A DNA stretch of 64,000 nt, taken from assembly GCA_023052935.1 (NCBI GenBank), contig CM041294.1, positions 19,616,635-19,680,634 on the forward strand, read 5' to 3'. Below the pieces are notes generated by a model. The model was not told the origin of the DNA, made no database searches, and saw only the letters and a program-made list of their open reading frames with translations. The translations under genes were made by a program, and so were the position numbers. Shown here piece after piece: positions 12,605 through 22,601 of this stretch. The stretch comes from Piezodorus guildinii (lineage: Eukaryota; Arthropoda; Insecta; Hemiptera; Pentatomidae). Numbering within the stretch: the stretch's first letter is position 1; the number at the start of each line of letters is the position of its first letter.

Positions 12605-13190
12605 AAAAAAATCTTTAGCTTTTCAACGTTATATTATACATCTATATTAATTTTATTATGTTTAAAAACACAAAAATCGCATAACCATATTTGCTTGCTC
12701 TTCTCCTTTAGTTGGACACTGAATTTTTTCAAATTATAGATTCAAACTTTTATTAATGGTAACAAGACTACGATTTTTTTCGATCTACAAAATAAAGGTA
12801 CTTTAGAGAATAAAATTAATATCGGCAATTAAGCTCTTTCAACATATGTTCAATTAGAGTGAAACTTATTATTAATGCATTAAATTTTACATCGATTCAG
12901 GAGTTTAATCATAGTAATTTTTTGGAGAATGTCGCAAAAAGATGAAATGATGTATAAGTGTCATTGGTTTTCGATTTGATGAAAAAGTTGCGTTACATAT
13001 CGGGCTTAAAATATTGAAATTTCAGTTTTGTAGACTTTGTTTTAGTGTAGGACTTACCACATACGGACACACACACAAACCTTTTTGCAGGATTTGATCG
13101 GTACTCTAAACGTTTATTTGATTGAAAACTTGAATTCGACAATTTTCACAACGCAATTATTTCCTTACATATATAAGTAGGTAAAATAAA
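12605..13190 (+). mobile_element. Helentron-like element, 5'-truncated copy
   Basis: Shares the internal blocks of the family (CTTTTCAACGTTATATTATACAT; TTTTACATCGAT; ACCTTTTTGCAGGA) and the 3' terminal hairpin zone (TTCCTTACATATATAAGTAGG). The 5' end with the subterminal inverted repeat is missing. More diverged than the copies at 35413 and 44562. Confidence 0.6.
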
Positions 13191-13559
13191 AAGACTCATA
13201 TGATTATTTAAAAAATGTGCAGAAAAAAAAAAAACTATAATTTTATTTACAGGTAACATACTGATGCATGTTCATTGAACTCATATCCCTGGAGGATTTG
13301 TTAAATTGTGAGAGTAAGCAATTTTACGATTTGGCTAAGAACCTACATTTTTTTAGTATTATTTCAAAATAAACTTTTTGTAATGACCAAGAAAAAAAAT
13401 AACTTCCTCTTTCAACATTTGAGTCTTACGTTTCAAGATACGTAGGATCAGACTACTACCTTACCATGGACGTTTACTTTGAATTTTTTTTTTTTGTTTG
13501 CAAGTTTTTTAAATAGGAATTATAAAAAAATGGATTTTAATTTGGGACAGATAAGCATG
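13191..13559. other. AT-rich stretch without recognised gene
   Basis: No exon or family match; several short A/T runs. Confidence 0.4.
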
Positions 13560-14390
13560 CAAAACGATATAGCAACTGATTGGCAAGTGGGTTTCATAAG
13601 GTTCACACAAGTGGACTATAATTCGCTGTTTTTATCATGGACAGTTTCACCTAATGGATTAAGCAGTATGTGACATTAGCGACGGAATAATATTTTACAT
13701 ATACATTGCACACGTTAATGTTAGCTGAATTTATGTTACTCCTCATGCTTACATATCACATCATTCCAGTTCCAATTTCGCAATCAAGATCTCATGTCCC
13801 TAATTTAGGACTATGCTAATGCAGCTATCTGCAATGATCCATACCATCAAGATCTGCTAAACGTCATACGAATCAGAACCCATTTATCATACATGCAATT
13901 ACCCATCTCTACAGATGAAAAAAATGGAGAAGCCTTACAGCTTTGAGTATGGTATTCTTGGACAATACATAGAAAATATTTTATTATATTTCGATTTGCA
14001 GTATTTACTTGAAAAATGAAAGTAATTTTTTTTATCTTGCTTTCCTGGTCCTTAATTTAATTTATTGGTTGCTATCATTTTATAATTAAAATTTTGGTTT
14101 ATTTTTTCAATAATCAACCTTGTAATCGACATAAAAAAAAAAAAAAAAAAACCCTACTCAAAATTTGAGAGTCAACGTTTCAAGATGCGTATAATCCGAA
14201 TAACGAATAGAAAAAAAATTTTGTTTTTTAACCAAAAAACTGCGAATAATTATATAAAAAAGAAAAACTAAAATAAACCAAGAATTGAAATTTTTCAGAT
14301 AGATACGCTTATAACTCAGTTATTTTTGAAGATGTATAATATATTATTTTTTATGTGTATAAAGTTCTAGAATCAATTCAATTTTAATTT
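13560..14390. repeat. Duplicated segment, downstream copy
   Basis: Matches 10297-10960 on both sides of an extra block (about 13642-13860) that contains the candidate lysozyme exon AICNDPYHQDLLN. The shared flanks include GTCATACGAATCAGAACCCA and the AT-rich family with GCGAATAATTATATAAA. Confidence 0.7.
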
Positions 14391-14651
14391 GGGACAGATA
14401 AGCATAGTTCATACTTCTTAACTTATTCGTTAAACTTCATTTTGCTCGGCTAGTTACCAATTGAATATGAAACTCATGGTCTACTTACATCGTGCGAAAG
14501 TATACGATGACTATGATTCATTCCCATCATTTTTGAATCTGTGAATTGCAATTTAATGCATTTTCAATCATACACGCATTGTTAAACGCATTACCGAGAA
14601 ATCATTTGAATTGTTAATTAATAATTAATAGTGTATTGATATAAATAAATG

Positions 14652-14925
14652 TTTTTCGTTTGGCGCGACAGGCCGTGTAGGCCCATGGCCTCGCGATGGA
14701 TCTCTTCATGCCAGGGGAATTTTTATAAGAGTAGGACATAGCTCACTACATCCTATATTTGTAAAAGAAGACCAGTTGTCTGGTGGCCCACGCATGGTCG
14801 AGGGGAGGTTTTAAGTGATTCGATTTTTAATGAGATGTTTGAAAATAGCTCGGCTAGGACAGGGATTCGAACTCACAACCTTTGACTCGAAACACTAGCA
14901 CACTAGCTTAGCATTCACATTCTCA
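14652..14925 (-). mobile_element. tRNA-derived SINE, family 1 (diverged)
   Basis: On the - strand the tail block reads GGCCTACACGGCCTGTCGCG and the head holds a B-box-like GAGTTCGAATCCC. The same arrangement is found at 29637-29850, 38690-38981 and 54970-55252. The body has diverged from those copies. A possible target duplication is the TAAATAAAT-like sequence on both sides. Confidence 0.65.
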
Positions 14926-15272
14926 CCTAATAAATAAGTAATTTTTTTTTTATCGAATGCTGTGATATATTTAAAATGATTAATAGATTCTTACATAACA
15001 TTTACCTCAAAATTGTTAATTTATATTACATAATATTAATTAAGTTCATGAGGTCAACGTTATATATATACACCATAAACCGTTACTAGAGAAGGAGTTT
15101 TTAAATTTCCATAAAGTTCTTAAAATCTTGCACTATTCCATTTCAAAATTTACGGTATTTTTTGTTCTTCTCTAACTCTAAGATTTTGCAAAATAATAAT
15201 TAAGTTAAACAATGTATGTTATCCAAATTTTAGTTTTAATAATTATTAAAATAATTGAACGTTATTTTTTAG
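14926..15272. other. AT-rich intron sequence
   Basis: No recognised feature between the SINE and the last lysozyme-like exon. Confidence 0.4.
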
Positions 15273-15582
15273 ATCTTTCTAGGTTATATCTCGACACACA
15301 AGTAGAATGCGCTATTAAGATTGTCAAAAGACATTGTTTCTGGAAATGGAACGTATGGGACAAATATTGCCATAACAGATTTCCCTAATGAGATGAAAAT
15401 GAACAAATGGTCTAAAGGATGTTTTCAAAATGCTAATATAAATGGATAAAATTGAGTTATTGTGAAATGAAAAAAAAAACATTTAAATAAATGTTTATAT
15501 GAGTTTTGTATTTTATAATCAACAACAAAAACATTCATAAACGAGGATATTATTATTTTAATAAAATAAAATAAATTAATAA

Positions 15583-15850
15583 ATTACATTAGTATTGATG
15601 TTCCCCATAACTCTACATATGACATATCCTTCCTTTCCTACTACGGTTTCGAATTTCCACTTTTCATCTCTGTTGAAATTAAGTATTCAGACGTTTTCTC
15701 CAATTTTGAACTTCCTCTTAATCCCGATCTCGTTTTTTTCCCTTTGTTTCTTCTTTATGAAGTTCAATCTAGTTTGAATATTTCTATTTCTACCAAACAC
15801 CGGTTCTGCAGGACTTTTTCTTGTACTACTATGCGATACTGCATCAAAAA
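15583..15850 (-). pseudogene. Ty3/Gypsy-type integrase C-terminal remnant
   Basis: The - strand reads a HSSTRKSPAEPVFGRN motif, closely like the HSTTGKSPAELLFGR motif that marks the end of the integrase core in Ty3/Gypsy retrotransposons. It is followed by a basic linker, KFKIGENV, an in-frame stop, then KWKFETVVGKEGYVICRV, which fits the chromodomain-like or GPY/F-type tail. Nothing upstream (RT, RNase H, HHCC zinc site) is recognisable and no LTR was seen. It is a small dead fragment. Confidence 0.6.
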
Positions 15851-16231
15851 CCTGCAAAGTTTTGAGTTCAGATCTCCTCAACTTAAAGAATATAGAAATA
15901 ATAAATAAAACAAAATCTTCTGATGGATATATAATAAAACAAAATGCAGTAATAATAATTACACAAAAAGTTGAGGAAAAAGTAAAATTAAATATCGTAC
16001 CTACCTGATCGAATCCAAGTGAGTACAAATCGATTACAAGTAAGTAGTAAAATTTTAAGATCACACTAACTTTAACTTGACAATAAATACTTTTATTTTT
16101 AAATAGGCACTGTCTATATTTTCTGACAGATAATTTACATGATGTATTAACTAATACAGTTGTTTTTTTTTGCCGGCCAATCCAATGCACTGCAGCCAAT
16201 TTAGGCTTATTGTGCGCCGTCCAATATACTG

Positions 16232-19200
16232 TTAATACAGGGCTAGCGCCTTGGTGAATCTGACTAACCTGTGGGGGTTAATCAGTTCACGCAACTTGGG
16301 ATCAGGGATATGGTCGACACCAAAATGGTAAAACCGTGTCCTAGCAATCTCTGGGCAACTGCATATCAAATGGAATGCAGTTTCATCCTCCTTCTTGCAG
16401 AATCTGCAAGTCGGTGAGGCCACCAAACCCATATTGTGGAGATGCTTATTAAGTTGACAGTGTCCAGTATATAGTCCTGTTACCCTCCTTAGGGTTGTCC
16501 TGTCCATAGAGAGTAGAATATGACTTCTCTCTTTGCAGGGTCCATCCAGAAACATCTTGGAGTGATGCTGCTTGTCGGTATCCCTCCAGTATTGCCTGGA
16601 TCTATTATCAGCAGCAGCCTTAATCAGTCCTTTGGCTTTGCTGAGGCTAATTCCACACACAGGTTCAGGTGTGGTGGGTAGCTGGGCAGAACCCCTCCTC
16701 GCGAGGCTATCAGCCCTCTCATTCCCTAAGATGCCTGAGTGACCAGGCACCCAATATACCCGGACTTTATTTAGCAGGGAAAGCATATTTAGATTGTTTT
16801 TGCATTCCTCTACTAGTTTGGACCGTGTTATATAACTACCCAAAGCTCCAATAGCAGCTTGACTATCGGTATGGATAGTTATCTGTCTGTCTCTCATCCC
16901 TTCTGAAATTAAGGTTTGAGCACAGATATTGATAGCCATTACTTCAGCCTGGAAGACTGAGGTATGCTTACCAAGAGAAATGGACAACCCTTCCTCAGGT
17001 TTATCCATTCTCCATATTCCAGCACCTGAGCCTAGCTCTGTCATGGATCCATCTGTAAAACAGTTGACTCCATTGCACGGTTTGTGCGAGTCAGTCCTGT
17101 TAATCATTGCACAGTAAAGTGTGTCCTTGTATTTCTTTACTTGAAGATCGGAATGCATGGCAAGCACCGAATCTTCATCAATCCTTCTGAACAAGTTGCC
17201 ATGGCCCCGGTAAACCAAAGAGCTGGATCTTGTTCCTAACTTAGAGAGCCTATAGGCTGTGTTAAGTGCTTGAGTTTCTACTGCTATGTGTAATGGTGTT
17301 AGGTTGAGTAAAACTTCCATTGCAGCAGTCGGGGTTGTACTCATAGCTCCGGTTGTCATAAGGCATGCCAGTCTTTGCAGCTTCCCAAGCTGCAGCAAGG
17401 ATTTACATGTATTTGCCTTATGCCACCACACAACAGCTGCATATAGGACCATCGGTCTTATAACTGTTTTATATATCCAGAGGACCACATTCGGTTTGAG
17501 GCCCCATGTTTTTCCAACAGCCCCTTTACATGCAAAGAGGCACTTAAGTGCCCTTGTACAGGTTTTATCAATGTGGCTGTTCCATTTTAATTTACTATCA
17601 AGAGTAATTCCTAGATGTTTAACTTCACTACAGATATTGACCTCAGCCTCACCAAGGTGGGGTGGTCTGATGGTTATATTTCTTTTGTTAGTGAAGATAC
17701 AGAGATTGACCTTCTGAGGGTTGATGCTTAGACCATTCGTCTGACACCATTCCCTAAGAAGTTTCATGGTTGTTTTGAGCAGATCCGATATGGTTTCCGG
17801 AAACTTGCCTTCAATTAGCACAGCGATATCATCAGCGTATCCCTGTGCATAGAAACCTGCATTACTCAGGATTGTCAGCAACGAGTCGACGACCAGACAC
17901 CACAGAAGTGGAGATAGCACGCCCCCTTGCGGACATCCTCCTCTCGGTCTAATCCACAATCTGGAGTGTCCCAGTTCGGATGTGAGCATCCTTCCCTCCA
18001 GCATGGCATTAATCCATCCGGAGATTAATCCTCCCACTGCTCTCCTTTCTAAGGCTAATGCCATAGTGTCATAAGGAGTTCGGTCAAAGGCACCCTCTAT
18101 GTCAACAAAGATGCCTGCCACAATATCTTTGTTAATCAGAGTTTTCTCAATCCTGGAGACCAGGAAGTGTAAGGCAGTCTCACAGGATTTGCCAGGCTGA
18201 TAAGCATATTGAGCACTATGTAGTGGTTTATCAGCCAGTATATTGTCTCTAATATGTCTGTCAATAATCTTTTCCAGTGTCTTCAATAGGAAAGATGTCA
18301 GACATATAGGCCTATACGCCTTGGGATGGTCATAGGAGGCCTTCCCAGGTTTAGGTATATATCGTACTATAGCCACATTCCACCTATCAGGTATGTGGTT
18401 AAGTGCTAAGCTACCTCTCAGTAAAACAAGGAGGTGGGGTCGCAGCACCTCAAAGCCCTTTTGAAGTAGAGCTGGAAAAATTCCATCAGTGCTGGCTGAT
18501 TTGAATGGGGCAAATGATTTAACTGCCCATTCTAGTCTCCCAGAATTGACTATTCTGTTAGCTTCTGCCCACCTATCTGAGTTAATAGTATTTTTTTCCG
18601 AGGTGGGATTGTTTGGCTCCTCATCCATCAGCTCGCAGCCAGGGAAGTGTGCTCTAGCAAGTGCCTTCAGGGTGCCAATCTCTGAATCGGTATGGCCCCC
18701 TTCCGCACTGATGGCACCCATAGCTCCCTGGCCTGGCCTCTTGGATAGGATTCTATTTACTCTAAAAGTAGAGGATGTGTCATTGATGTCGTTGCAAAAA
18801 TTCCTCCATGCCCCTCTCTTAGCTTTCCTAATGGCTTTATTGTAGTCGGTCAGTTCTTGCTTATAGGCATTCCAACTACCTGTACTTTTGGCTTTATTGA
18901 AGAGTTTCCTAGTAGAAGCTCTCAGCTTGCCAAGTTCACTATTCCACCAGGTAACGTTCCTGTTGGACTTGACAGTACACACTCTATTGTTATCAGTGTA
19001 GGATTTCATTATCGCCTCAGTAAGTGATACATTAAGGCAGTCCAGTTGCCATTTGTCTCTAATTGATTTAGGACACTGTCTTATTTCTTGTTCGAGTTGG
19101 GTGCAGTAGGAACCCCAGTCAGTGAGTTTGGGGTTCCTGTACTCCGTCTCAAACATGTCGTTGACATCTATGTCAAATCTGATATATTTGTGATCTGAAC

Positions 19201-19825
19201 ATGACTCCTCAAGAGAGACATGCCAGTCCTTAATGAAATCATTCGCACAATTAGTGCTTAGTGTTATGTCAATGACCTCTGATCTATTTTTGTTGACAAA
19301 TGTGGCAGTATTGCCCTTGTTGTGGATTTCAAGATCATTGCTTAAGATAAACTCTAATAGAGACTCACCTCTCTGGTTATTATTTGTACTGTCCCAGAGT
19401 CTGTGGTGAGCGTTGGCGTCCAATGATGCTATCAGGGCGCCTTCGCCTTCCATCCCGGCAACTAGTCTTCTGAGAGCTTCAGTGGGGATGTCCTCTTCAT
19501 AAGGAAGGTACACGGCGCAAACTGTGATCTCCCTTCTGTTATTACCCTCAAGGAGGGTCACTTTTGCTGCTGTCAGATCCCTGCAACAGAATTGCCACAA
19601 GGGTAATATCTTTAGGTTGTTTTTGTACAGTATACAGGTCCTGGAGCGCATGGGTACAGCTATTACACTGTAACCCCGCATCTCCAGCCCCTTTACACTG
19701 TCTTTGAAAAGGTAAGGTTCTTGTATTAGAATAATATCAATATTCTTACCTCTTACATACTGCTGTAGGGCACCACATGCCGCAATGCAGTGATGCAGGT
19801 TGATCTGCATCAACCGCAACACCAT
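16232..19825 (-). CDS. LINE ORF2: endonuclease, reverse transcriptase, RNase H
   Basis: A complete 1197-codon frame without stops. Residues 1-220 form an APE-type endonuclease with QINLHHC, the QEPY glutamate, SLDANAHHRLW, VIDITL and the catalytic SDHKYI box. Residues about 480-760 form the reverse transcriptase: RYIPKPGK, YRPICLTSFLLKTLEK, FVDIEGAFD (first catalytic Asp), RGGCPQGGVLSPLLW and QGYADDIAVL (YADD). Residues about 930-1070 form RNase H: FTDGSMTELG, the VFQAEVMAI glutamate, IHTDSQAAIGAL and the GNERADSLARRG aspartate. The C-terminus has a CRFCKK..H..C zinc-type motif. All catalytic residues are present, so the protein could be active and this copy is probably young. Translation should depend on ORF1 through the TAATG overlap at its start. 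Confidence 0.92.
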   Translation of the reverse strand: MVLRLMQINLHHCIAACGALQQYVRGKNIDIILIQEPYLFKDSVKGLEMRGYSVIAVPMRSRTCILYKNNLKILPLWQFCCRDLTAAKVTLLEGNNRREITVCAVYLPYEEDIPTEALRRLVAGMEGEGALIASLDANAHHRLWDSTNNNQRGESLLEFILSNDLEIHNKGNTATFVNKNRSEVIDITLSTNCANDFIKDWHVSLEESCSDHKYIRFDIDVNDMFETEYRNPKLTDWGSYCTQLEQEIRQCPKSIRDKWQLDCLNVSLTEAIMKSYTDNNRVCTVKSNRNVTWWNSELGKLRASTRKLFNKAKSTGSWNAYKQELTDYNKAIRKAKRGAWRNFCNDINDTSSTFRVNRILSKRPGQGAMGAISAEGGHTDSEIGTLKALARAHFPGCELMDEEPNNPTSEKNTINSDRWAEANRIVNSGRLEWAVKSFAPFKSASTDGIFPALLQKGFEVLRPHLLVLLRGSLALNHIPDRWNVAIVRYIPKPGKASYDHPKAYRPICLTSFLLKTLEKIIDRHIRDNILADKPLHSAQYAYQPGKSCETALHFLVSRIEKTLINKDIVAGIFVDIEGAFDRTPYDTMALALERRAVGGLISGWINAMLEGRMLTSELGHSRLWIRPRGGCPQGGVLSPLLWCLVVDSLLTILSNAGFYAQGYADDIAVLIEGKFPETISDLLKTTMKLLREWCQTNGLSINPQKVNLCIFTNKRNITIRPPHLGEAEVNICSEVKHLGITLDSKLKWNSHIDKTCTRALKCLFACKGAVGKTWGLKPNVVLWIYKTVIRPMVLYAAVVWWHKANTCKSLLQLGKLQRLACLMTTGAMSTTPTAAMEVLLNLTPLHIAVETQALNTAYRLSKLGTRSSSLVYRGHGNLFRRIDEDSVLAMHSDLQVKKYKDTLYCAMINRTDSHKPCNGVNCFTDGSMTELGSGAGIWRMDKPEEGLSISLGKHTSVFQAEVMAINICAQTLISEGMRDRQITIHTDSQAAIGALGSYITRSKLVEECKNNLNMLSLLNKVRVYWVPGHSGILGNERADSLARRGSAQLPTTPEPVCGISLSKAKGLIKAAADNRSRQYWRDTDKQHHSKMFLDGPCKERSHILLSMDRTTLRRVTGLYTGHCQLNKHLHNMGLVASPTCRFCKKEDETAFHLICSCPEIARTRFYHFGVDHIPDPKLRELINPHRLVRFTKALALY

Positions 19826-19827
19826 TA
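19823..19827 (-). promoter_or_regulatory. TAATG stop/start overlap between ORF1 and ORF2
   Basis: On the - strand the ORF1 stop TAA (19827-19825) shares its last A with the ORF2 start ATG (19825-19823). The R1-clade element SART1 uses the same UAAUG arrangement for translational coupling, so ORF2 here is probably made by termination and reinitiation. Confidence 0.8.
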
Positions 19828-20638
19828 CTGCTTTTTGGTCTTGCGGGGGTCACACCCCGGCGGGCGCCGAGGGACGCCGCCATCACCGGTCCTCCCAGAG
19901 GTACCCGGATCAGCGGGCCCCCCGGATCCAACCGAGGTGCCAACCCCGTACGGTCGCCGAGGAGCCATGCCTTCACCAGTCCTCCCGGTGGAGGTACCTG
20001 GATCAGAATGCCCCCCGAACCCCGCCGAAGAGCCAGTTCCAGACGGGCGCCGGCCGACCGTGCCTTCCCCGGGGCCCTCCGCAGAGGAACCCGGATCGGC
20101 AGGCCCACCGGATCCCGCCAAGGAGGCATCCCCAGATGGAAGCCGAGACGCCGTGCCTTCACCGGTTCTTACATTAGAGACACCCGGATCAGCAGGCCCC
20201 CCAGCTCCCACCACAGGGCCACCCCCGCAAACCAAAGCAGTTTTCTCCTTCATCGAGAGCGGTGCTCCTCCGTCATGACCAGGCTCCGTCTTCCTGCCCT
20301 CATCCCTGGCAACAGATGAGACCTTGTTAGCCATTTCCTTTGCAGGTTTGGGTGGCCTCTTCTTCTCCAGCAACCTGAGTTGGACCTTGCCCATCCCAAA
20401 GGTCACCAGCCAGTTTCGCTCTTCCAAGAACCTAAGGCTAGACTCCGGGATTCTCATCAGGGCGAAGAATCCGTGCCTCTCCTCCTTTACACCCATTAGT
20501 GACCATCTGTTCACCTCAGGGATTCTAGAGTTCTGTATGCGTATACGCCTACAGAAATTTTGCTCTGTGAGCTTTTCCCCAGGGAAAAAGCCACCGACTC
20601 TGACCAGTTGTAAATCCCAATAAATGAAAAAATAACCT
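19825..20638 (-). CDS. LINE ORF1, partial: DUF4780-like domain and 31-residue repeats
   Basis: The frame is open from the truncation point at about 20638 to the TAA at 19825-19827. The N-terminal 85 residues (IPEVNRWSLMGVKEE, then FFALMRIPESSLRFLEERNW and FGMGKVQLRL) resemble the DUF4780 fold common in insect mobile-element proteins. After a Lys-Pro-rich linker come four tandem 31-residue units beginning GGPADPG (the third begins GGHSDPG) with a TGEG and an RRPSG/RRPYG core, then a basic DPRKTKKQ end. No CCHC zinc knuckles were seen, unlike most LINE ORF1 proteins. The DNA of the repeat part is over 60% GC. ORF1 proteins of this kind bind the element RNA; that role is inferred, not shown. Confidence 0.75.
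19850..20225 (-). repeat. Four 93-bp tandem repeats within ORF1
   Basis: The GGPADPG..TGEG..RRPSG unit repeats with an exact period of 31 codons. Because the period is a multiple of three and the sequence is GC-rich, other frames on both strands are also open over this stretch; those are shadows. Confidence 0.8.
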
Positions 20639-20755
20639 TGAAGGATGAACAATGGCTTAAGGTTTTCGAAAATAATGTACTGCTTAAAATATTTGGTCCG
20701 AAGAGAGATGAGGCCACTGGAGACTTTAGAAGGTTGCACAACTGAAAGTTGTGAA
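20639..20755 (+). pseudogene. RTE-like LINE fragment
   Basis: A 117-bp piece matching 2626-2740 of the RTE-like element (LKDEQRL..FENKVL..IFGPKRDEATG) with several changes. It abuts the 5' end of the LOA-type LINE, so it was probably the target or was joined during truncated insertion. Confidence 0.8.
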
Positions 20756-21770
20756 TTTCAATAAAAAAAAAAAAATATTAAAAAAAAAGAATTTTCACAA
20801 CCTATCTAATCACAATCTAGACGGAGGTCTGAACCGAACTGAGATATCAATACGCATTACGGTATGTTAATAATTACTTACAAACAAAGGATTTTCAAAA
20901 GGTAGAGGGACTAGTTTTCACTTCTTAAGACACACTGTAATCATATTGGGCTTTTTATCGCACTTTCGAATTTTGACTTTGGCACTCCTAAAATAGCAGT
21001 TTCCGCCGTTCCAATAGTGCAGGAAGAAGATGAGGAACTTTTTACTCTAATTCCTGGTGGGACGGCCCAGCGCCCTGAGAAAGCTGATGGAGTTTGGGAG
21101 CTTTAATTACCACTGAGGCTGCGGCTCCTGTATTATTCATAGGGAAGCTCCTTCCATAATCAGCCTTCTTCCTCTACCTCCTCTAAGCCTCCTCTCACCC
21201 TCTCTCTCTCTTTCTCCTATCTAAACTAATTTTCGAGAAATAGCCAACTTTCTTTTTTTATTCCTTCTCCCTTTTAAAGTATTGAACGGAGATATTCATT
21301 CTTTATATTATGGAAATAACAATCGTTGTTAGCATTACTGATACTTTTATGATCAGGAAAATTAAACTTTTCAGTGTCTAAAATAGATCATTTTTAAAAA
21401 CAAATTCACTTGAAAGTCTTCTTTATTTATTATAGATATACATTAAAAAACAAAACAAAAACACAAACTCGTTAATCATATTTTGGTAGGGAATAAATCT
21501 TTGCGTTACCAACAAGCACATGCGCAGTGGTTTCGTATACCTGTCCACTAGAGATAGGATACCAGAATTTCCGTGAACGTTATCGATACTGGTGTAATAT
21601 CGGCACAAAAATATTGATATTTATAATATCGTTATTTCATTATTTAATTTAATTAAAATCAGTTACAAATGAAATGAGTAAAGCCAAGTAGATAAACTAT
21701 GTCTTAGAACTTACCTCTTACTGCATATAATGTCCTCATAGTGTCCACCGATTCCCACTATCTTTCTGAA
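20756..21770. other. Intergenic, includes a GC-richer unique block
   Basis: No gene. 20980-21190 is noticeably GC-richer than its surroundings and shows no mobile-element signature (see findings). 21240-21770 is AT-rich with scattered ATCGATA-like words. Confidence 0.5.
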
Positions 21771-21774
21771 TAAT

Positions 21775-22541
21775 AATCCAATACAATTTCATCTATCCGT
21801 TATAAATCTCGGGGTCACCCTCGATCAAACCTTTCCTGGAAAAATCATGTTTCCGAAATCTCCCGCCGTACATTCTCCACCTTAAAACTTCTGAATTAAC
21901 TCCGTCCCCTTCTTCCTATAGAAACCCGTGAGCTTTTGGACAGCTCCTTAATATTTCCCCACTTCGACTACTGCTGTGCGGTGTATGGGGGTGTCTCTGG
22001 GGATCTCGAGGCAAAACTAAAACGAATGTTTAACTGCTTTATACTTCCATCTTTGGGATATCCAGAGACACCTCTGTAACTCGATTTTATGAAGAGTTGA
22101 AGTTGCTTTACCCTTCCTACCGCCGTAAGTACTTCCTGGCATCCTTCCTCTGTCAAGTTATCTAATCCCGGTGTCCGTTTTACATCTCGGATCTCCTTAT
22201 ATTCAAATCCTCCGTTCGTTCCCGTTACACCCACTCACGGCCTTCAGATCTGTATATAACGTCCCATCGATCCACAGCTTTTGATAGATCTTTCTTAATC
22301 CGATCCGCCTCCCTACGGAACTCCATTCCCCCTAATATCCGTGACTCCCAAACTCTCTCCACATTCAAATCCCGTCTATTTAGCCATTTCATATCAATCC
22401 AATTTATAAATAATCCCAAGTAGAGGCTAATTTCAAGAATAATCAACTAATAAATAATAGAACAGATTTACTTATTTAATTATCATTTTAAACGGTAAAT
22501 TCAAATATTTGAAATTATTATCTTTTCAAAGAAGCAAGATT

Positions 22542-22601
<60 letters not shown>

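Larger units (their letters stand above)
7256..15388 (+). pseudogene. C-type lysozyme-like gene, catalytic residues lost
   Basis: Four exon-like segments match a C-type lysozyme in order. 7256-7376: a hydrophobic leader (FLFLVATIVAVSS) then EELVEVLKKFKVPMEDIPT, with donor GTAAGT. 11674-11765: VCIANRTSGFHKAKQYYN..YVSYGIFQ, acceptor TAG, donor GTAAAT. 13809-13862 (weakest): AICNDPYHQDLLN. About 15283-15388: LYLDTQVECAIKIVKRHCFW then WDKYC and a stop. Aligned with hen lysozyme, catalytic Glu35 is Thr and Asp52 is Ser. The first cysteine is Glu, and the protein stops six residues after the seventh, so the Cys6-Cys127 pair is absent. No start codon exon was found. The first junction is out of frame by one base and the last junction also fails, so this is annotated as a probable pseudogene. 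A divergent, non-enzymatic lysozyme-like gene with missed exons is the alternative. Confidence 0.5.
16168..20638 (-). mobile_element. LOA-type LINE, nearly complete, 5' truncated in ORF1
   Basis: This - strand element carries part of ORF1 (19825-20638), intact ORF2 (16232-19825) and a short 3' untranslated region ending at a 9-A tail (T-run at 16163-16171). At its 5' end it stops abruptly against an RTE-like fragment at 20639. The partial copy at 5668-6606 shares its last 930 bp and the GCCGGC(A)n end. RT motifs and the presence of an RNase H after the RT point to the LOA/R1/I group; LOA is the best guess from the ICLTSFLLKT and HSAQYAYQPGKS boxes. Confidence 0.85.

Noticed and set aside
13479..13673. 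64-codon + strand frame near the third lysozyme-like exon
   Set aside because: It lies in a duplicated segment, the second copy has stops in the same frame, and no lysozyme motif is present.
15687..16199. 170-codon - strand frame starting MAAVHWIGRQKK
   Set aside because: It starts in the LINE 3' end, crosses AT-rich DNA and only its last 60 codons (integrase remnant) are meaningful.
19746..20319. Several overlapping open frames on both strands (for example 19790-20278 + and 19746-20162 -)
   Set aside because: They are shadows of the GC-rich, 93-bp-periodic LINE ORF1; the period is a multiple of three so stops are avoided in other frames as well.
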